NCBI RefSeq assembly: GCF_016469335.1
Contig: NZ_CP059888.1
Coordinates: 124,001 to 188,000, forward strand
Source: Flocculibacter collagenilyticus
GTDB lineage: Bacteria > Pseudomonadota > Gammaproteobacteria > Enterobacterales > Alteromonadaceae
DNA: 64,000 bases
Direction of reading: 5' to 3'
Positions 45,909 to 54,448 of the stretch are shown piece after piece (position 1 is the stretch's first letter; the number at the start of each line of letters is the position of its first letter). Under the pieces are notes generated by a model, which saw only the letters and a program-made list of their open reading frames with translations, was not told where the DNA came from and searched no databases. A program made the position numbers and the translations under genes.

Positions 45909-47249
45909 ATGACGGGAACACAAAAGCCTGAAGAAAATAATAAAAACTATTATGCCGATAACTTAGCAGAAGTTAATCGCGATAATGCTGTGGTTGCCAG
46001 TGAAGATATCGTCAACGATAAAGGCGTCCTGATTGTGCCTAAAGGCGCTCGGCTAGATCCAGAAACTGCGCGCAAAGTCACGCGGCATAAACTAGCAGTG
46101 CCGCTAGAAATGCGCGTTACGCTATCGCAGGGCTGTAATATCTATGAAGACTTCAAAGGCATGCCAAAGCACCCTGAGGTCGTTAATTTTTTTTCTAACC
46201 CTTTAACAACTAAAAAGTTTGCAGAAGAAAGTGAAAAAGTCCGTCGTTACCCCTTAATTACTCAAAAGTTAGCTGTGATGTCTTCGCAATTTCCCATGCT
46301 ATACCTAAAAGCCGTAATGGGTGCGGCTGTAGCATTAATGATCTGCCAAGAAAGAGAACTAGATGATGATGCAACGCATATCGTTTTTGTGGCAGCATTG
46401 GCAAGAGATTTAGGTTTATTACACATAGACCCTGCGGTGGTAGGTAAAGAAGGTTCGATCACGGCTGAAGAGTGGCGATTATTGCAAGGGCATGTCGCAA
46501 TCGGTTATCACTTTTTAACGTTTGTGCCTAAGCTGCCAAAAATGATTTCGCGTGCTGTATTAGAGCATCATGAGCGGACGGATGGCTTTGGTTATCCAAA
46601 AGGAAAGTTAGATAGTCAATTATGTGATGCGGGGCAAATTGTTGCATTTGCAGACCAAGTCATTGCGATATTTTTTAAGTATGTGGCTAAGCATGGTTAC
46701 TCCCTCAGAGCGCTGGAGCCCATCATTCAGATTAACGTGAGTGTAAATCGCGAAGTCAATGCCAAAGCTGCATTGCGCCTTATTAATCGTATTGTTGCAC
46801 CCATGACGACATGCCATAAGACTGAAGAAATACCCATGTTGATCTCTAATATCATCGACCGTAGGGTGAACTTGAAGCATTTATTTGAAATTATCTGCAG
46901 CATTAATGAAGTGTTAGCTGAAGAGTTTAATCATCCTGACTTATCACGAACGGCTGAAATGGTAGAGCAACTCAGCGATTTGTTTGTCACCTCAGGGATT
47001 AATGATGATTTATTTGTAAACTGGTTAGTATCGCTAGAACCAACAGATTGCCAAGACGAAGAAATACTCGACATTGAGCAGTATGCATTAATGTTAAATG
47101 AGGTCTCTTGGCACTTAAACCAGTTAACCAAACTGGTACGTGGCGTAGTAGCAAACTTAGATGCTGCAAAGCTGGATGAGCATGATATAGAGCAAAAAGT
47201 GAATATATTAGAGCAGTTGTTGAATAAATCTAGCAATGAGGTGTTGTGA
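45909..47249 (+). CDS. HD-GYP-like protein with degenerate metal site
   Basis: 446 aa cytosolic protein. The C-terminal half of the HD-GYP signature is intact (HHERTDGFGYPKG, then FADQVIAIF), but the HD dyad in the first metal motif reads RD (AALARDLGLLHID), so phosphodiesterase activity against cyclic-di-GMP may be lost or changed. The N-terminal ~100 residues (VVASEDIVNDKGVLIVPKGARLD) are a small leading domain seen in similar HD proteins. A final ~100 residues are helical. It could act as a sensor. Confidence 0.78.
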   Translation: MTGTQKPEENNKNYYADNLAEVNRDNAVVASEDIVNDKGVLIVPKGARLDPETARKVTRHKLAVPLEMRVTLSQGCNIYEDFKGMPKHPEVVNFFSNPLTTKKFAEESEKVRRYPLITQKLAVMSSQFPMLYLKAVMGAAVALMICQERELDDDATHIVFVAALARDLGLLHIDPAVVGKEGSITAEEWRLLQGHVAIGYHFLTFVPKLPKMISRAVLEHHERTDGFGYPKGKLDSQLCDAGQIVAFADQVIAIFFKYVAKHGYSLRALEPIIQINVSVNREVNAKAALRLINRIVAPMTTCHKTEEIPMLISNIIDRRVNLKHLFEIICSINEVLAEEFNHPDLSRTAEMVEQLSDLFVTSGINDDLFVNWLVSLEPTDCQDEEILDIEQYALMLNEVSWHLNQLTKLVRGVVANLDAAKLDEHDIEQKVNILEQLLNKSSNEVL

Positions 47250-47361
47250 TAAAGGTCATAAAACCACGGATAAAAAATGCTTTTACAATGCTATGTGCTT
47301 TCATCGTTATGTAATATGAACGATTGTTCTAGAGTGATTGATGCCGACGAACATTATAGTT

Positions 47362-47425
47362 GCGGCTATATAAGCCGCCATTTATTCCTACAATGTTATA
47401 AACATGAAGTTGTAGAAATAAATGG
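47362..47425. ncRNA. Structured intergenic element (two hairpins)
   Basis: Hairpin 1: GCGGCT/AGCCGC around ATATA (47362-47378). Hairpin 2: a 16-bp arm pair (47378-47393 and 47410-47425, one mismatch) whose 16-nt loop contains TGTT/AACA. A terminator follows at 47477-47501 on the plus strand. The set could be a small RNA or a long 3' untranslated region of the HD-GYP gene. Nothing links it to a known RNA family. Confidence 0.4.
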
Positions 47426-47476
47426 GGTCGCTAACAACCTATAAATAGAAAAAACATAAAGCTATAACGTATGATT

Positions 47477-47501
47477 TGGCCCTCACTGGGGGCCAGTTTT
47501 T
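47477..47501 (+). terminator. Intrinsic terminator, plus strand
   Basis: Stem TGGCCC/GGGCCA with a 7-nt loop followed by GTTTTT. It is 228 bases past the HD-GYP stop and may end either that transcript or the structured element before it. Confidence 0.75.
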
Positions 47502-47516
47502 ATAATACTATAGCTT

Positions 47517-48875
47517 TTACTTTCCTAAGGTTCGATCATAGTTTAATCGCTTAGCAGCATCTAAAGTTAGCATTTGCATAAACGCTTTTGTTTCAGAATC
47601 ACTACCCACTGGTGCGGAGCCACCTGCCCCTCCGCCAAATACATTGGTAGGTACTTTACGGTTCGCGAAGGCCGATGCCCACAACTGTTGAATTTTGATT
47701 TCAGCTTCTAATTTTTGTGCCAATGCATTATCCGCTTGTAAGATCACTTTCTTCTGATAGGCTTCTGCATCAGCTAATGTACGCTGTGTTTGCGCCTCAA
47801 TTTTAGCTTTTTCAAAGTTAATTTCAGCAGTTTCTTTTTGAATAGCAGCTTCTGCCTTAAGCTTCTGTGCGCCAGTAATAGCTAACTGTTTATCTGTTTC
47901 AGCTTCAGTTGTTTTTTGAATTTGCTCTACTTTCGCTTTTGCTTGGCGTTGTGCTACCTCACGTTCACCTCTGGCAATTGCTAACAAACGCTGCTCTTCT
48001 TCCTGAACACGTTGTTCACGTGCGATTGCTCTATCTGCGGATGCTTTCTGTTTTAACTGCATACGTTCAATAAACTTCTGATTGGGTTTCATATCTGTTA
48101 CTAATGCTGATACAACAGTGATCCCAAAATCTATGAAACGTTGAGTTTTACGTCTTGGTTGTCCATTTTCATCGAGCACTTTTTTGACCAAGAAAACGGT
48201 TTTAGAGTCTTCACCGTACTCCTCTTGATCTGTGCCTAACGAGGCATTCGCAGATCCAGAGCCTGTTTTTCCGGACTTAATTGTTACCTCTTCTCGCTTA
48301 ACTAAAAATATACCGTTGCTCATCTGATTTTCAAATTCTGAGTTAAACTCTGTTCGGCCACCTGCATAGTATTCCTCTGCTGCCATTAGGGATGCGTTAG
48401 CTTGCAATGTTTCTTTGAAGGCAGGTAAAAGTGCGGTACGTAATAAGTTTTCTGGGGAGCGGTATTCATGTGCTAGTTTTAAGAAAGACTCTTCATCGGA
48501 AGGAATAGAAAAACGTACTGTCGCCTCAGCGTGCGCGTCTACTTGATCAAGAAACATGATACTCAATGGTGGTAAATTCGCAGACGCATTATCTGCATCC
48601 TTTTCCGAACTGATTCCGTTAATTTCAGAATTAGCAGCTTGCACTGTCATCGCTCTTTTCCATGAGTTATATCGCCCAAATGGATAGAACTTATAACCTA
48701 TTTCAGTTACCACGGCTTCATTACCTGTAACAGTTCTGACATGGTAAATATATCCAGGCTCTGCATAAAAGAATGACTCAGAGAGCACATATATCAATAC
48801 GAGCATGGCAATACCCGCAGCGATGAACTTTTTGATGAGTGATGATTTGGACTTTATAACTGATACAGCATCCAT
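47517..48875 (-). CDS. SPFH/Band-7 membrane protein
   Basis: 452 aa. One N-terminal membrane helix (residues ~14-33), then an SPFH domain (~40-270), a long Glu/Ala/Gln/Lys coiled coil (~270-400) and a Gly-rich end (FGGGAGGSAPVG). The coiled coil is typical of flotillin or HflK/C relatives that assemble ring-like membrane scaffolds. Single gene; no HflC-like or NfeD partner is adjacent. The exact role is unknown. Confidence 0.85.
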   Translation of the reverse strand: MDAVSVIKSKSSLIKKFIAAGIAMLVLIYVLSESFFYAEPGYIYHVRTVTGNEAVVTEIGYKFYPFGRYNSWKRAMTVQAANSEINGISSEKDADNASANLPPLSIMFLDQVDAHAEATVRFSIPSDEESFLKLAHEYRSPENLLRTALLPAFKETLQANASLMAAEEYYAGGRTEFNSEFENQMSNGIFLVKREEVTIKSGKTGSGSANASLGTDQEEYGEDSKTVFLVKKVLDENGQPRRKTQRFIDFGITVVSALVTDMKPNQKFIERMQLKQKASADRAIAREQRVQEEEQRLLAIARGEREVAQRQAKAKVEQIQKTTEAETDKQLAITGAQKLKAEAAIQKETAEINFEKAKIEAQTQRTLADAEAYQKKVILQADNALAQKLEAEIKIQQLWASAFANRKVPTNVFGGGAGGSAPVGSDSETKAFMQMLTLDAAKRLNYDRTLGK

Positions 48876-49316
48876 TATTGAAATAATCCTTATTTAATAC
48901 TTGGTTAAGAGGGCAGATACACTTGGGTGTATTACAGTAATCAAATCTATACTGTTGAGATAAACGCTACATTATTTGTGTAATTTGTCATTGTTAAAAT
49001 GAGGTTAAGTTCATCAGTGAACACGTATGAGTTCATTAATTAGGGGGGGATCAATAGAGGTGATTGTTGTTTAACGAGATATTAGCTAAATAAATGCTCC
49101 TTTAAACGCTGGTCATATCCTATTGAAATCCATTTTATGAACTTACAATGCCATTGCATATTTAACGGTATTAACTACAACTACTTCACCATAGCGCTTG
49201 ATTTAATCTCAGAGGTATATTCGGGGCGATGATACAATTTTTTAATGTATTGTTAAAGTTTTTAGTGATTATTCTCGGTTGGTGCACTAGCTGAGAGCCC
49301 GAAAAACTTTCTTTTC
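48876..49316. other. Intergenic region, 441 bases
   Basis: AT-rich, with a 7-G run near 49043. Around 49276-49298 a GTGCAC-centred palindrome with G-U pairs (CTCGG...CTGAG) could be a weak hairpin. I see no small gene with a ribosome-binding site. It should contain the SPFH promoter. Confidence 0.35.
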
Positions 49317-49892
49317 CTAGTTGATGTAGCTGAAATACGGATTTAATAATGCAAACTGTTTTTCATCTACCCAATGATCAACCACAAAGTGGTTAAGTTT
49401 AAAATAGCCTTCTTGTTCCATGTTCAGCTTTTCAATCAGTTTTAATGATGGTGTATTTTCAACGCTAACTAGTGCAATTAGTTTACGTACTTGTATTTGC
49501 TGTTGTAGTGCGTCAATAAAGGCTGTCATGGCTTCGATGGCATAGCCATGGCCTTGATAAGCGCGATTAAAGCGATAGCCAATTTCAACAATATTATCTT
49601 CGTGGCTGGTATAACGAAATGCGACACTGCCAATCACGGCTTTGTCGCGTTGCAGCTCAACCATAAAACAAGCCCATTCATGTTCGTCACCCTGCCATGG
49701 GTCTAGCAAGTCGATAAAGGCACGTTTGGCATCTTCTACACTCGGTACTTCACGAATATGCCTACATACTTCAGGATCTAATGTATGAATTAAATGTGCT
49801 TCTTGATCTTGTGAGATAGGGCGTCGCACCGTTAGCCGTTCAGTGGTTAAGTGTAACGCATTGACTTTTTGGCATAAGGTGTTGGTTGTCAT
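49317..49892 (-). CDS. GNAT acetyltransferase
   Basis: 191 aa GNAT of the RimJ/RimL-like type. The N-terminal TTERLTVRRPIS, the acetyl-CoA loop GYRFNRAYQGHGYAIEA and NTPSLKLIEKLNMEQEGYF are the family anchors. The acetylated substrate is unknown. Single gene upstream of the yheU-yheT pair. Confidence 0.85.
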   Translation of the reverse strand: MTTNTLCQKVNALHLTTERLTVRRPISQDQEAHLIHTLDPEVCRHIREVPSVEDAKRAFIDLLDPWQGDEHEWACFMVELQRDKAVIGSVAFRYTSHEDNIVEIGYRFNRAYQGHGYAIEAMTAFIDALQQQIQVRKLIALVSVENTPSLKLIEKLNMEQEGYFKLNHFVVDHWVDEKQFALLNPYFSYIN

Positions 49893-49975
49893 GACTTTTT
49901 ACTCCATTCATATTGAATAAGTAGAATGGCACTAAACGGTCACAATTGAAAGGTGATACTCGCTAATAGGCTTCA

Positions 49976-50230
49976 CTATGGAAAATAATCATCAGATGCT
50001 TCTTGATATTGTAGTTTATTAAATGCGTCTTTAGAAATTAAATTAACAGTTTCATGCGCTTGCGAGAAAACAATAACAATATCACCGAGCACAAGTTGCT
50101 GCTTTATTTGTGCTATTTTGGCCTCTAAAGTGACTTCGTTAAAGCCATAATCGGTGCCTTCACGCAGCACATATTCTTTAATTAAATTAGCTAGAGTGTC
50201 GGGCGAAAGTTGATCGTGTGGAATCAGCAT
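49976..50230 (-). CDS. yheU: UPF0270 protein YheU
   Basis: 84 aa. Close to E. coli YheU: MLIPHDQLSPDTLANLI, VLREGTDYG, and the ending HETVNLIS. Function unknown. It follows yheT by 18 bases in the same direction, as in E. coli. Confidence 0.93.
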   Translation of the reverse strand: MLIPHDQLSPDTLANLIKEYVLREGTDYGFNEVTLEAKIAQIKQQLVLGDIVIVFSQAHETVNLISKDAFNKLQYQEASDDYFP

Positions 50231-50248
50231 TAACGGGTAGCCTTGTGC

Positions 50249-51232
50249 TTAAAAGTGTTCAGCAAAAAATTGCGGTATACGGTGTTCTAGCCAAAAAATA
50301 GGTTTTCGTGGGTTGTGGCCTGCAATAAACCCTACGTGCCCGCCATGCTCGCTTAATTCATAACGAATTGCACTAGAAAGTTGGTGCGTTTTTGGAATAA
50401 CTGCATCAGACATAAACGGATCATCTTTGGCGTGAATAATTAAACTGGGTACGCGAATAGACTTGAGGAAAGGCATACCACTTGCGCGCTGGTAATAATC
50501 TTCGGCATCAATAAATCCGTGTATGGGGGCGGTAATCGCATTATCAAATTCACGGAGTGTTTTGAATCGTTTTACATCATATGGGGAATACGACAAAGGG
50601 AAGCCTTGTTGCATTTTTTGTAACTTGTTTATCGTGCTGGTTTTGAGCATATCCAACAGATATTTTTGATAAATTTTAGAGCTACCTTGTGTAATTCGGT
50701 GCGAGCTGGATGCTAAATCAAATGGTGCGCAAATGACGGCAGCGCATGACAACGGAGACTTGTCGCCTTGTTCCCCCAGATATTTTGCTAAAACATTGCC
50801 GCCTAAGGAAAAACCTACTGCGGCAAGTGGGCTGTTAGGGTAGTGTTTGCGAATGTGGTTGATAAAGTAGTTAGCATCGTCTGTTTCGCCAGAATGATAG
50901 GCTCTGGCCAATCTATTTATATCACTGCCGCATCCACGAAAGTGCATTAATACGCCGGTCCAACCTGCATCAGCAATGGCTTTCATCATGCCTTTGGCGT
51001 ATACACTATTTACCGACCCTTCCAGGCCATGAAATACCAATACAATAGGGGTGGTTGTTTGGTGTGATACTTTTTGTGTCCACGCTAACTCAACAAAGTC
51101 ACCATCAGGCAACTCAAGCAGCTCAGGCTGAGTGCTAAGGTGAAAGTGCTTTCTAATTACACGGGGCATAATGGTTTGCAGGTGGCAATGTTTTAACCAC
51201 CAAGCGGGTTTAAATAAGCTTTTTACTATCAT
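50249..51232 (-). CDS. yheT: YheT alpha/beta hydrolase
   Basis: 327 aa. Alpha/beta-hydrolase of the YheT family (related to fungal Eht1/Eeb1 and mammalian ABHD proteins). Nucleophile Ser in VGFSLGGN, acid Asp in IHAKDDPFM, catalytic His in SEHGGHVG. The conserved opening PAWWLKHCHLQTIMP is typical. Probably an esterase or acyl transferase; substrate unknown. It is upstream of yheU. Confidence 0.92.
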   Translation of the reverse strand: MIVKSLFKPAWWLKHCHLQTIMPRVIRKHFHLSTQPELLELPDGDFVELAWTQKVSHQTTTPIVLVFHGLEGSVNSVYAKGMMKAIADAGWTGVLMHFRGCGSDINRLARAYHSGETDDANYFINHIRKHYPNSPLAAVGFSLGGNVLAKYLGEQGDKSPLSCAAVICAPFDLASSSHRITQGSSKIYQKYLLDMLKTSTINKLQKMQQGFPLSYSPYDVKRFKTLREFDNAITAPIHGFIDAEDYYQRASGMPFLKSIRVPSLIIHAKDDPFMSDAVIPKTHQLSSAIRYELSEHGGHVGFIAGHNPRKPIFWLEHRIPQFFAEHF

Positions 51233-51253
51233 TTGTGGCGCAAATAAAACAGA

Positions 51254-51460
51254 TTATTCCATTTCTAACAAAATTAACGTGCATTGCTTTGGGCAAGCAA
51301 TACCCGCTTGTGCATGCTTTTCAGGTGGCAGTAAGTGTAACGCTTGCTTGCAGGTGGGGCAAAGTACTTTTTTCCCCGCCAGCACTTTTTTGATCAGTGC
51401 TTTTTGTTGGTGAAAAGAGTCGGCTGTTTTTTTATTAATCGTACTAAAATCTAACTTCAT
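51254..51460 (-). CDS. Small zinc-ribbon-like protein
   Basis: 68 aa. Two Cys pairs, C34xxC37 and C56xxxC60, could form a zinc knuckle or ribbon, preceded by a basic helix (HQQKALIKKVLAGKK). I do not recognise the family. It starts 9 bases after the LysR gene on the same strand and leads into yheT, so it may share that transcript. Confidence 0.6.
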   Translation of the reverse strand: MKLDFSTINKKTADSFHQQKALIKKVLAGKKVLCPTCKQALHLLPPEKHAQAGIACPKQCTLILLEME

Positions 51461-51469
51461 GATAATTAT

Positions 51470-52369
51470 CTACATTAAGGACTTTAACGTTTGGCGAAAC
51501 CATTTATGTTGAGCTGAACAGTCGGTGCGTTGATGCCAATATAAATTGACTTGATAGTGAGGTATTGAAAAGGGAAAAGGAAATTGCTTTACAGCTAACC
51601 CCTGACAATAGGCAGTGGCTATTTTTGTGGGCAATGCACAAATATAGTCCGTTTGCTCGACAATTTTTACAATATTGGCGGCATAAGGTACTCGCATTAC
51701 GACTCGGCGTGTTTGTTGCTGCTGTTTAAGGTAGGCGTCACTGTCACGTACGCCTTTTTCTTCTACCGAGAAGATAACATGTTGCGCGGTAATATAATCA
51801 TCAAAGGACAGTGTATTTTGAATATGGCTGTGTTTGTTACTGACAACACAAACATAGTTATCTTCAAACAAGCGTGTTTGATACAACCCGGCATCCGCAA
51901 TGGCAAATAAACTACCAATGGCAAAATCTAATTTGCCTGAAGCTAGGTGTTGGTGCACGGTATCGCGATCTAAGTGTACCACTTGTAGCTCAACGTTTGG
52001 GGCGTGTTCAGACAGGTAAACCGCAAGTTTAGGCAGTAAAAACGCGCCATTAAAGTCGCTTACTGCTACTTTTATGACGGTATTGCACTGTTCTGGCGAG
52101 AAGGTTTTATGAGCCAGTATAGGCGTCTGCAATAACGTAATTGCTTGTTTAACATTTGGATAAATACCATCAGAAAAAGGCGTGGCCACCATGCCGCCAC
52201 GCGAACGCACAAAAATGGGATCGTCAAAATAGTCCCGTAATTTTTTTAGGCTATGACTGATAGCAGGTTGGCTTAAATTCAGGTGCTCAGCAGCGAGTGA
52301 CAGGCTTTTATTTTCATAAATTTGTAAAAATACCTGCATTAAATTTAAGTCAAGCTGAGTAATATTCAT
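51470..52369 (-). CDS. LysR-type regulator divergent from azlCD
   Basis: 299 aa with an N-terminal winged helix (LDLNLMQVFLQIYENKSLS) of the NodD/LeuO-like opening and a typical effector domain. It is 100 bases from azlC in divergent orientation, so it is the likely regulator of the branched-chain amino acid exporter, perhaps sensing such an amino acid. Confidence 0.87.
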   Translation of the reverse strand: MNITQLDLNLMQVFLQIYENKSLSLAAEHLNLSQPAISHSLKKLRDYFDDPIFVRSRGGMVATPFSDGIYPNVKQAITLLQTPILAHKTFSPEQCNTVIKVAVSDFNGAFLLPKLAVYLSEHAPNVELQVVHLDRDTVHQHLASGKLDFAIGSLFAIADAGLYQTRLFEDNYVCVVSNKHSHIQNTLSFDDYITAQHVIFSVEEKGVRDSDAYLKQQQQTRRVVMRVPYAANIVKIVEQTDYICALPTKIATAYCQGLAVKQFPFPFSIPHYQVNLYWHQRTDCSAQHKWFRQTLKSLM

Positions 52370-52469
52370 TTTGTTAATAACTCAATATAACTTCTATTCA
52401 TTTTTTTGATAGTAGTTTGTTCACTACACTGGATCAACGTAAACATTCAATTTTAAGATCAGTACACGG

Positions 52470-53279
52470 ATGAAAGTAGCAGAGTTATCGACAAACATAG
52501 CGTATCGCGCTGCATTTTTAGCAGGCATTAAGCACAGCATTCCATTAGTTATTGGTGCGATTCCCTTTGGGATTATTTTTGGCACACTTGCACAACAGCA
52601 AGGCTTAGCGCTTTGGTTTACCCAGTCGTTGTCAATTTTTGTTTTTGCTGGGTCTTCACAATTTATTGCGCTAGGGCTATTGGCGACTGGCGCAGCGCCT
52701 TGGTTGATTATAGCGACAACATTTGTGGTTAATTTACGGCATATGCTATACGCGGCTAGCTTATTGCCCTACATGCACCAGTTACCACAGCGTATACGTG
52801 CATTGATGTGTTTTGGTTTAACAGACGAGACATATGTTGTGGCAATAAAACGCTACGAGCAAACAAGTGAGTCGGCGTCGGCGCATTATTTTTATTTAGG
52901 TTCTATGTTTGCCATGTATGTTAATTGGCAAATATGTACCTTATTAGGTTATACCGTAGGTGAAGCGGTACCAGAAATTGGCCAGTGGGGGCTGGAAGTG
53001 GCTATGCCTATAACTTTTATAGGCATAGTCGCGCCTTATTTAATTAACCGGGCAATGTGGGCTACGGTAGTAACGGCGGGAACGTTAGCGGTGCTGTTAC
53101 ATCATTTACCGCATCAACTAGGTTTGATTGTGAGCGTAATCGTTGCGGTAATATGTGGCGTAATAGTGAATGTGTATATGCGTATTCCGTCGCCCGCAAT
53201 TAAAAGCGAAGCTGGCATGAGTAAAAATCAAACCGAGTGTGAGCCAACGAAATATGCTTCCGTTCAGGAGAAAGGATAA
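52470..53279 (+). CDS. azlC: AzlC-type branched-chain amino acid exporter subunit
   Basis: 269 aa, polytopic, with signatures IPFGIIFGTLA, FVFAGSSQFIALGLLATGA and FVVNLRHMLYAASL. With AzlD it exports branched-chain amino acids (YgaZH/BrnFE family). Its stop overlaps the azlD start (TAATG). The C-terminal tail is longer and more polar than usual. Confidence 0.93.
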   Translation: MKVAELSTNIAYRAAFLAGIKHSIPLVIGAIPFGIIFGTLAQQQGLALWFTQSLSIFVFAGSSQFIALGLLATGAAPWLIIATTFVVNLRHMLYAASLLPYMHQLPQRIRALMCFGLTDETYVVAIKRYEQTSESASAHYFYLGSMFAMYVNWQICTLLGYTVGEAVPEIGQWGLEVAMPITFIGIVAPYLINRAMWATVVTAGTLAVLLHHLPHQLGLIVSVIVAVICGVIVNVYMRIPSPAIKSEAGMSKNQTECEPTKYASVQEKG

Positions 53280-53614
53280 TGAGCGATTACAGTTTATTAG
53301 ATTTTGTACTGATTGTAATAGGCATGACCGCGGTTACGTTTTCCATTCGTTATGTGCTGATTGCATTCGCCGGTAAGTTTACTTTACCTCGTAATATTCA
53401 GGATGGCTTGGTGTTTGTACCCGTTGCTGTGCTTTCTGCATTAATAGTGCCCGCACTGGTAATGCCGCATAATCATCAACTTAATTTAACCCTAACTAAT
53501 CATTATTTATTGGCTGGCATAGTGGCCTTTGCCGTGGCCAAATGGACGAGCAATTTATTGCTAACCATTGCGTTAGGGTTAATCAGTTATTTTCTATTTA
53601 AGCTACTACTTTAA
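53279..53614 (+). CDS. azlD: AzlD-type branched-chain amino acid exporter subunit
   Basis: 111 aa with four hydrophobic segments and the conserved AzlD stretch TFSIRYVLIAFAGKFTLP followed by VPVAVLSALIVPAL. It is the small partner of AzlC, translationally coupled to it. Confidence 0.93.
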   Translation: MSDYSLLDFVLIVIGMTAVTFSIRYVLIAFAGKFTLPRNIQDGLVFVPVAVLSALIVPALVMPHNHQLNLTLTNHYLLAGIVAFAVAKWTSNLLLTIALGLISYFLFKLLL

Positions 53615-53628
53615 TAAGCGCCGCAATA

Positions 53629-53778
53629 TTAAGACTTTGGTGCCTGATGGATTTGATAAGCAAAGTAGCATGCATAAAATACACAAAGACCAATGACTAA
53701 TGCCAAGCCTGCAAACGAGACAAGCAGAACGGGATCGCTAAAAAAGTCTCTAAAAAATACCTCAAACATTGTATCCAT
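53629..53778 (-). CDS. DUF3149-like 49-aa membrane protein
   Basis: Starts at ATG 53778 with AAGGAG seven bases upstream, stop at 53629. The sequence MFEVFFRDFFSDPVLLVSF is the DUF3149 opening (loop-FSDPV then a membrane helix), and one helix spans about residues 15-42. Function unknown. It lies convergent with azlD and follows the DUF2390 gene on the same strand by about 120 bases. Confidence 0.72.
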   Translation of the reverse strand: MDTMFEVFFRDFFSDPVLLVSFAGLALVIGLCVFYACYFAYQIHQAPKS

Positions 53779-53900
53779 GTTGGACTCCTTACGCTGTACA
53801 TTTAAAGGGTAGCGCCATAAAAGGCGATAAGTTGATAGCGCTAATTGTAGGAGTCTGTTGGATATGTTCTATGACATAGATCAAAGAATGCGCTAGCTGG

Positions 53901-54428
53901 TTAACCTAGTTGCTCTACTATTTGATTTAGATCATGAATTTGCTTTAAATGTGCCGCATAAGGCGTTGGGGTGAGCAGCGCAATATAGGTATATAAATTA
54001 CCTTTTTGTGCAGCGGCCGTTTTTGTTGAGTTTGCTTCAGTCAGTGAGTCTAATTGATATAGCGTTGCTGTTAGCATTGCTTGTTCAACCCGCTCTAATT
54101 CGAGTTCTGCGGAAAGCAGACTTTTTTTGATTTTATCAGCAGCCGCTTTAGGCAGTTTTTCAGCTGCGGCACTGATCCGAAGTGCTCTTAGTCTAGTTGT
54201 GTAATTTTCATTCCAGTGCGCAATCACTTTTTGCAGCCGTTTAATGTGTTGCTCGGTTAACGTTACTTGTTGCGCATCGCACCATAATAGCAGCAGCATA
54301 ATATTCACATTGGCGCCGAACTTGTCTTGCCAATATAAGCAAATCTCTTTGACGTTTGCTTTTGAATAAATTAGTAATGAAAATACCCACAATTCTTCGG
54401 TGGCAAGATCGCGATGGGGTAGTGACAT
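53901..54428 (-). CDS. TIGR02444/DUF2390 family protein
   Basis: 175 aa all-helical cytosolic protein. The start region LWVFSLLIYSKANVKEICLYWQD, quoted as LWVFSLLIYSK and ICLYWQD, followed by NVNIMLLLLWC is characteristic of TIGR02444. It is the usual neighbour of the yheS gene in Vibrio and Shewanella, and here follows yheS by 20 bases. Function unknown. Confidence 0.9.
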   Translation of the reverse strand: MSLPHRDLATEELWVFSLLIYSKANVKEICLYWQDKFGANVNIMLLLLWCDAQQVTLTEQHIKRLQKVIAHWNENYTTRLRALRISAAAEKLPKAAADKIKKSLLSAELELERVEQAMLTATLYQLDSLTEANSTKTAAAQKGNLYTYIALLTPTPYAAHLKQIHDLNQIVEQLG

Positions 54429-54448
54429 AGCTGCTCCTATGGTATTAG

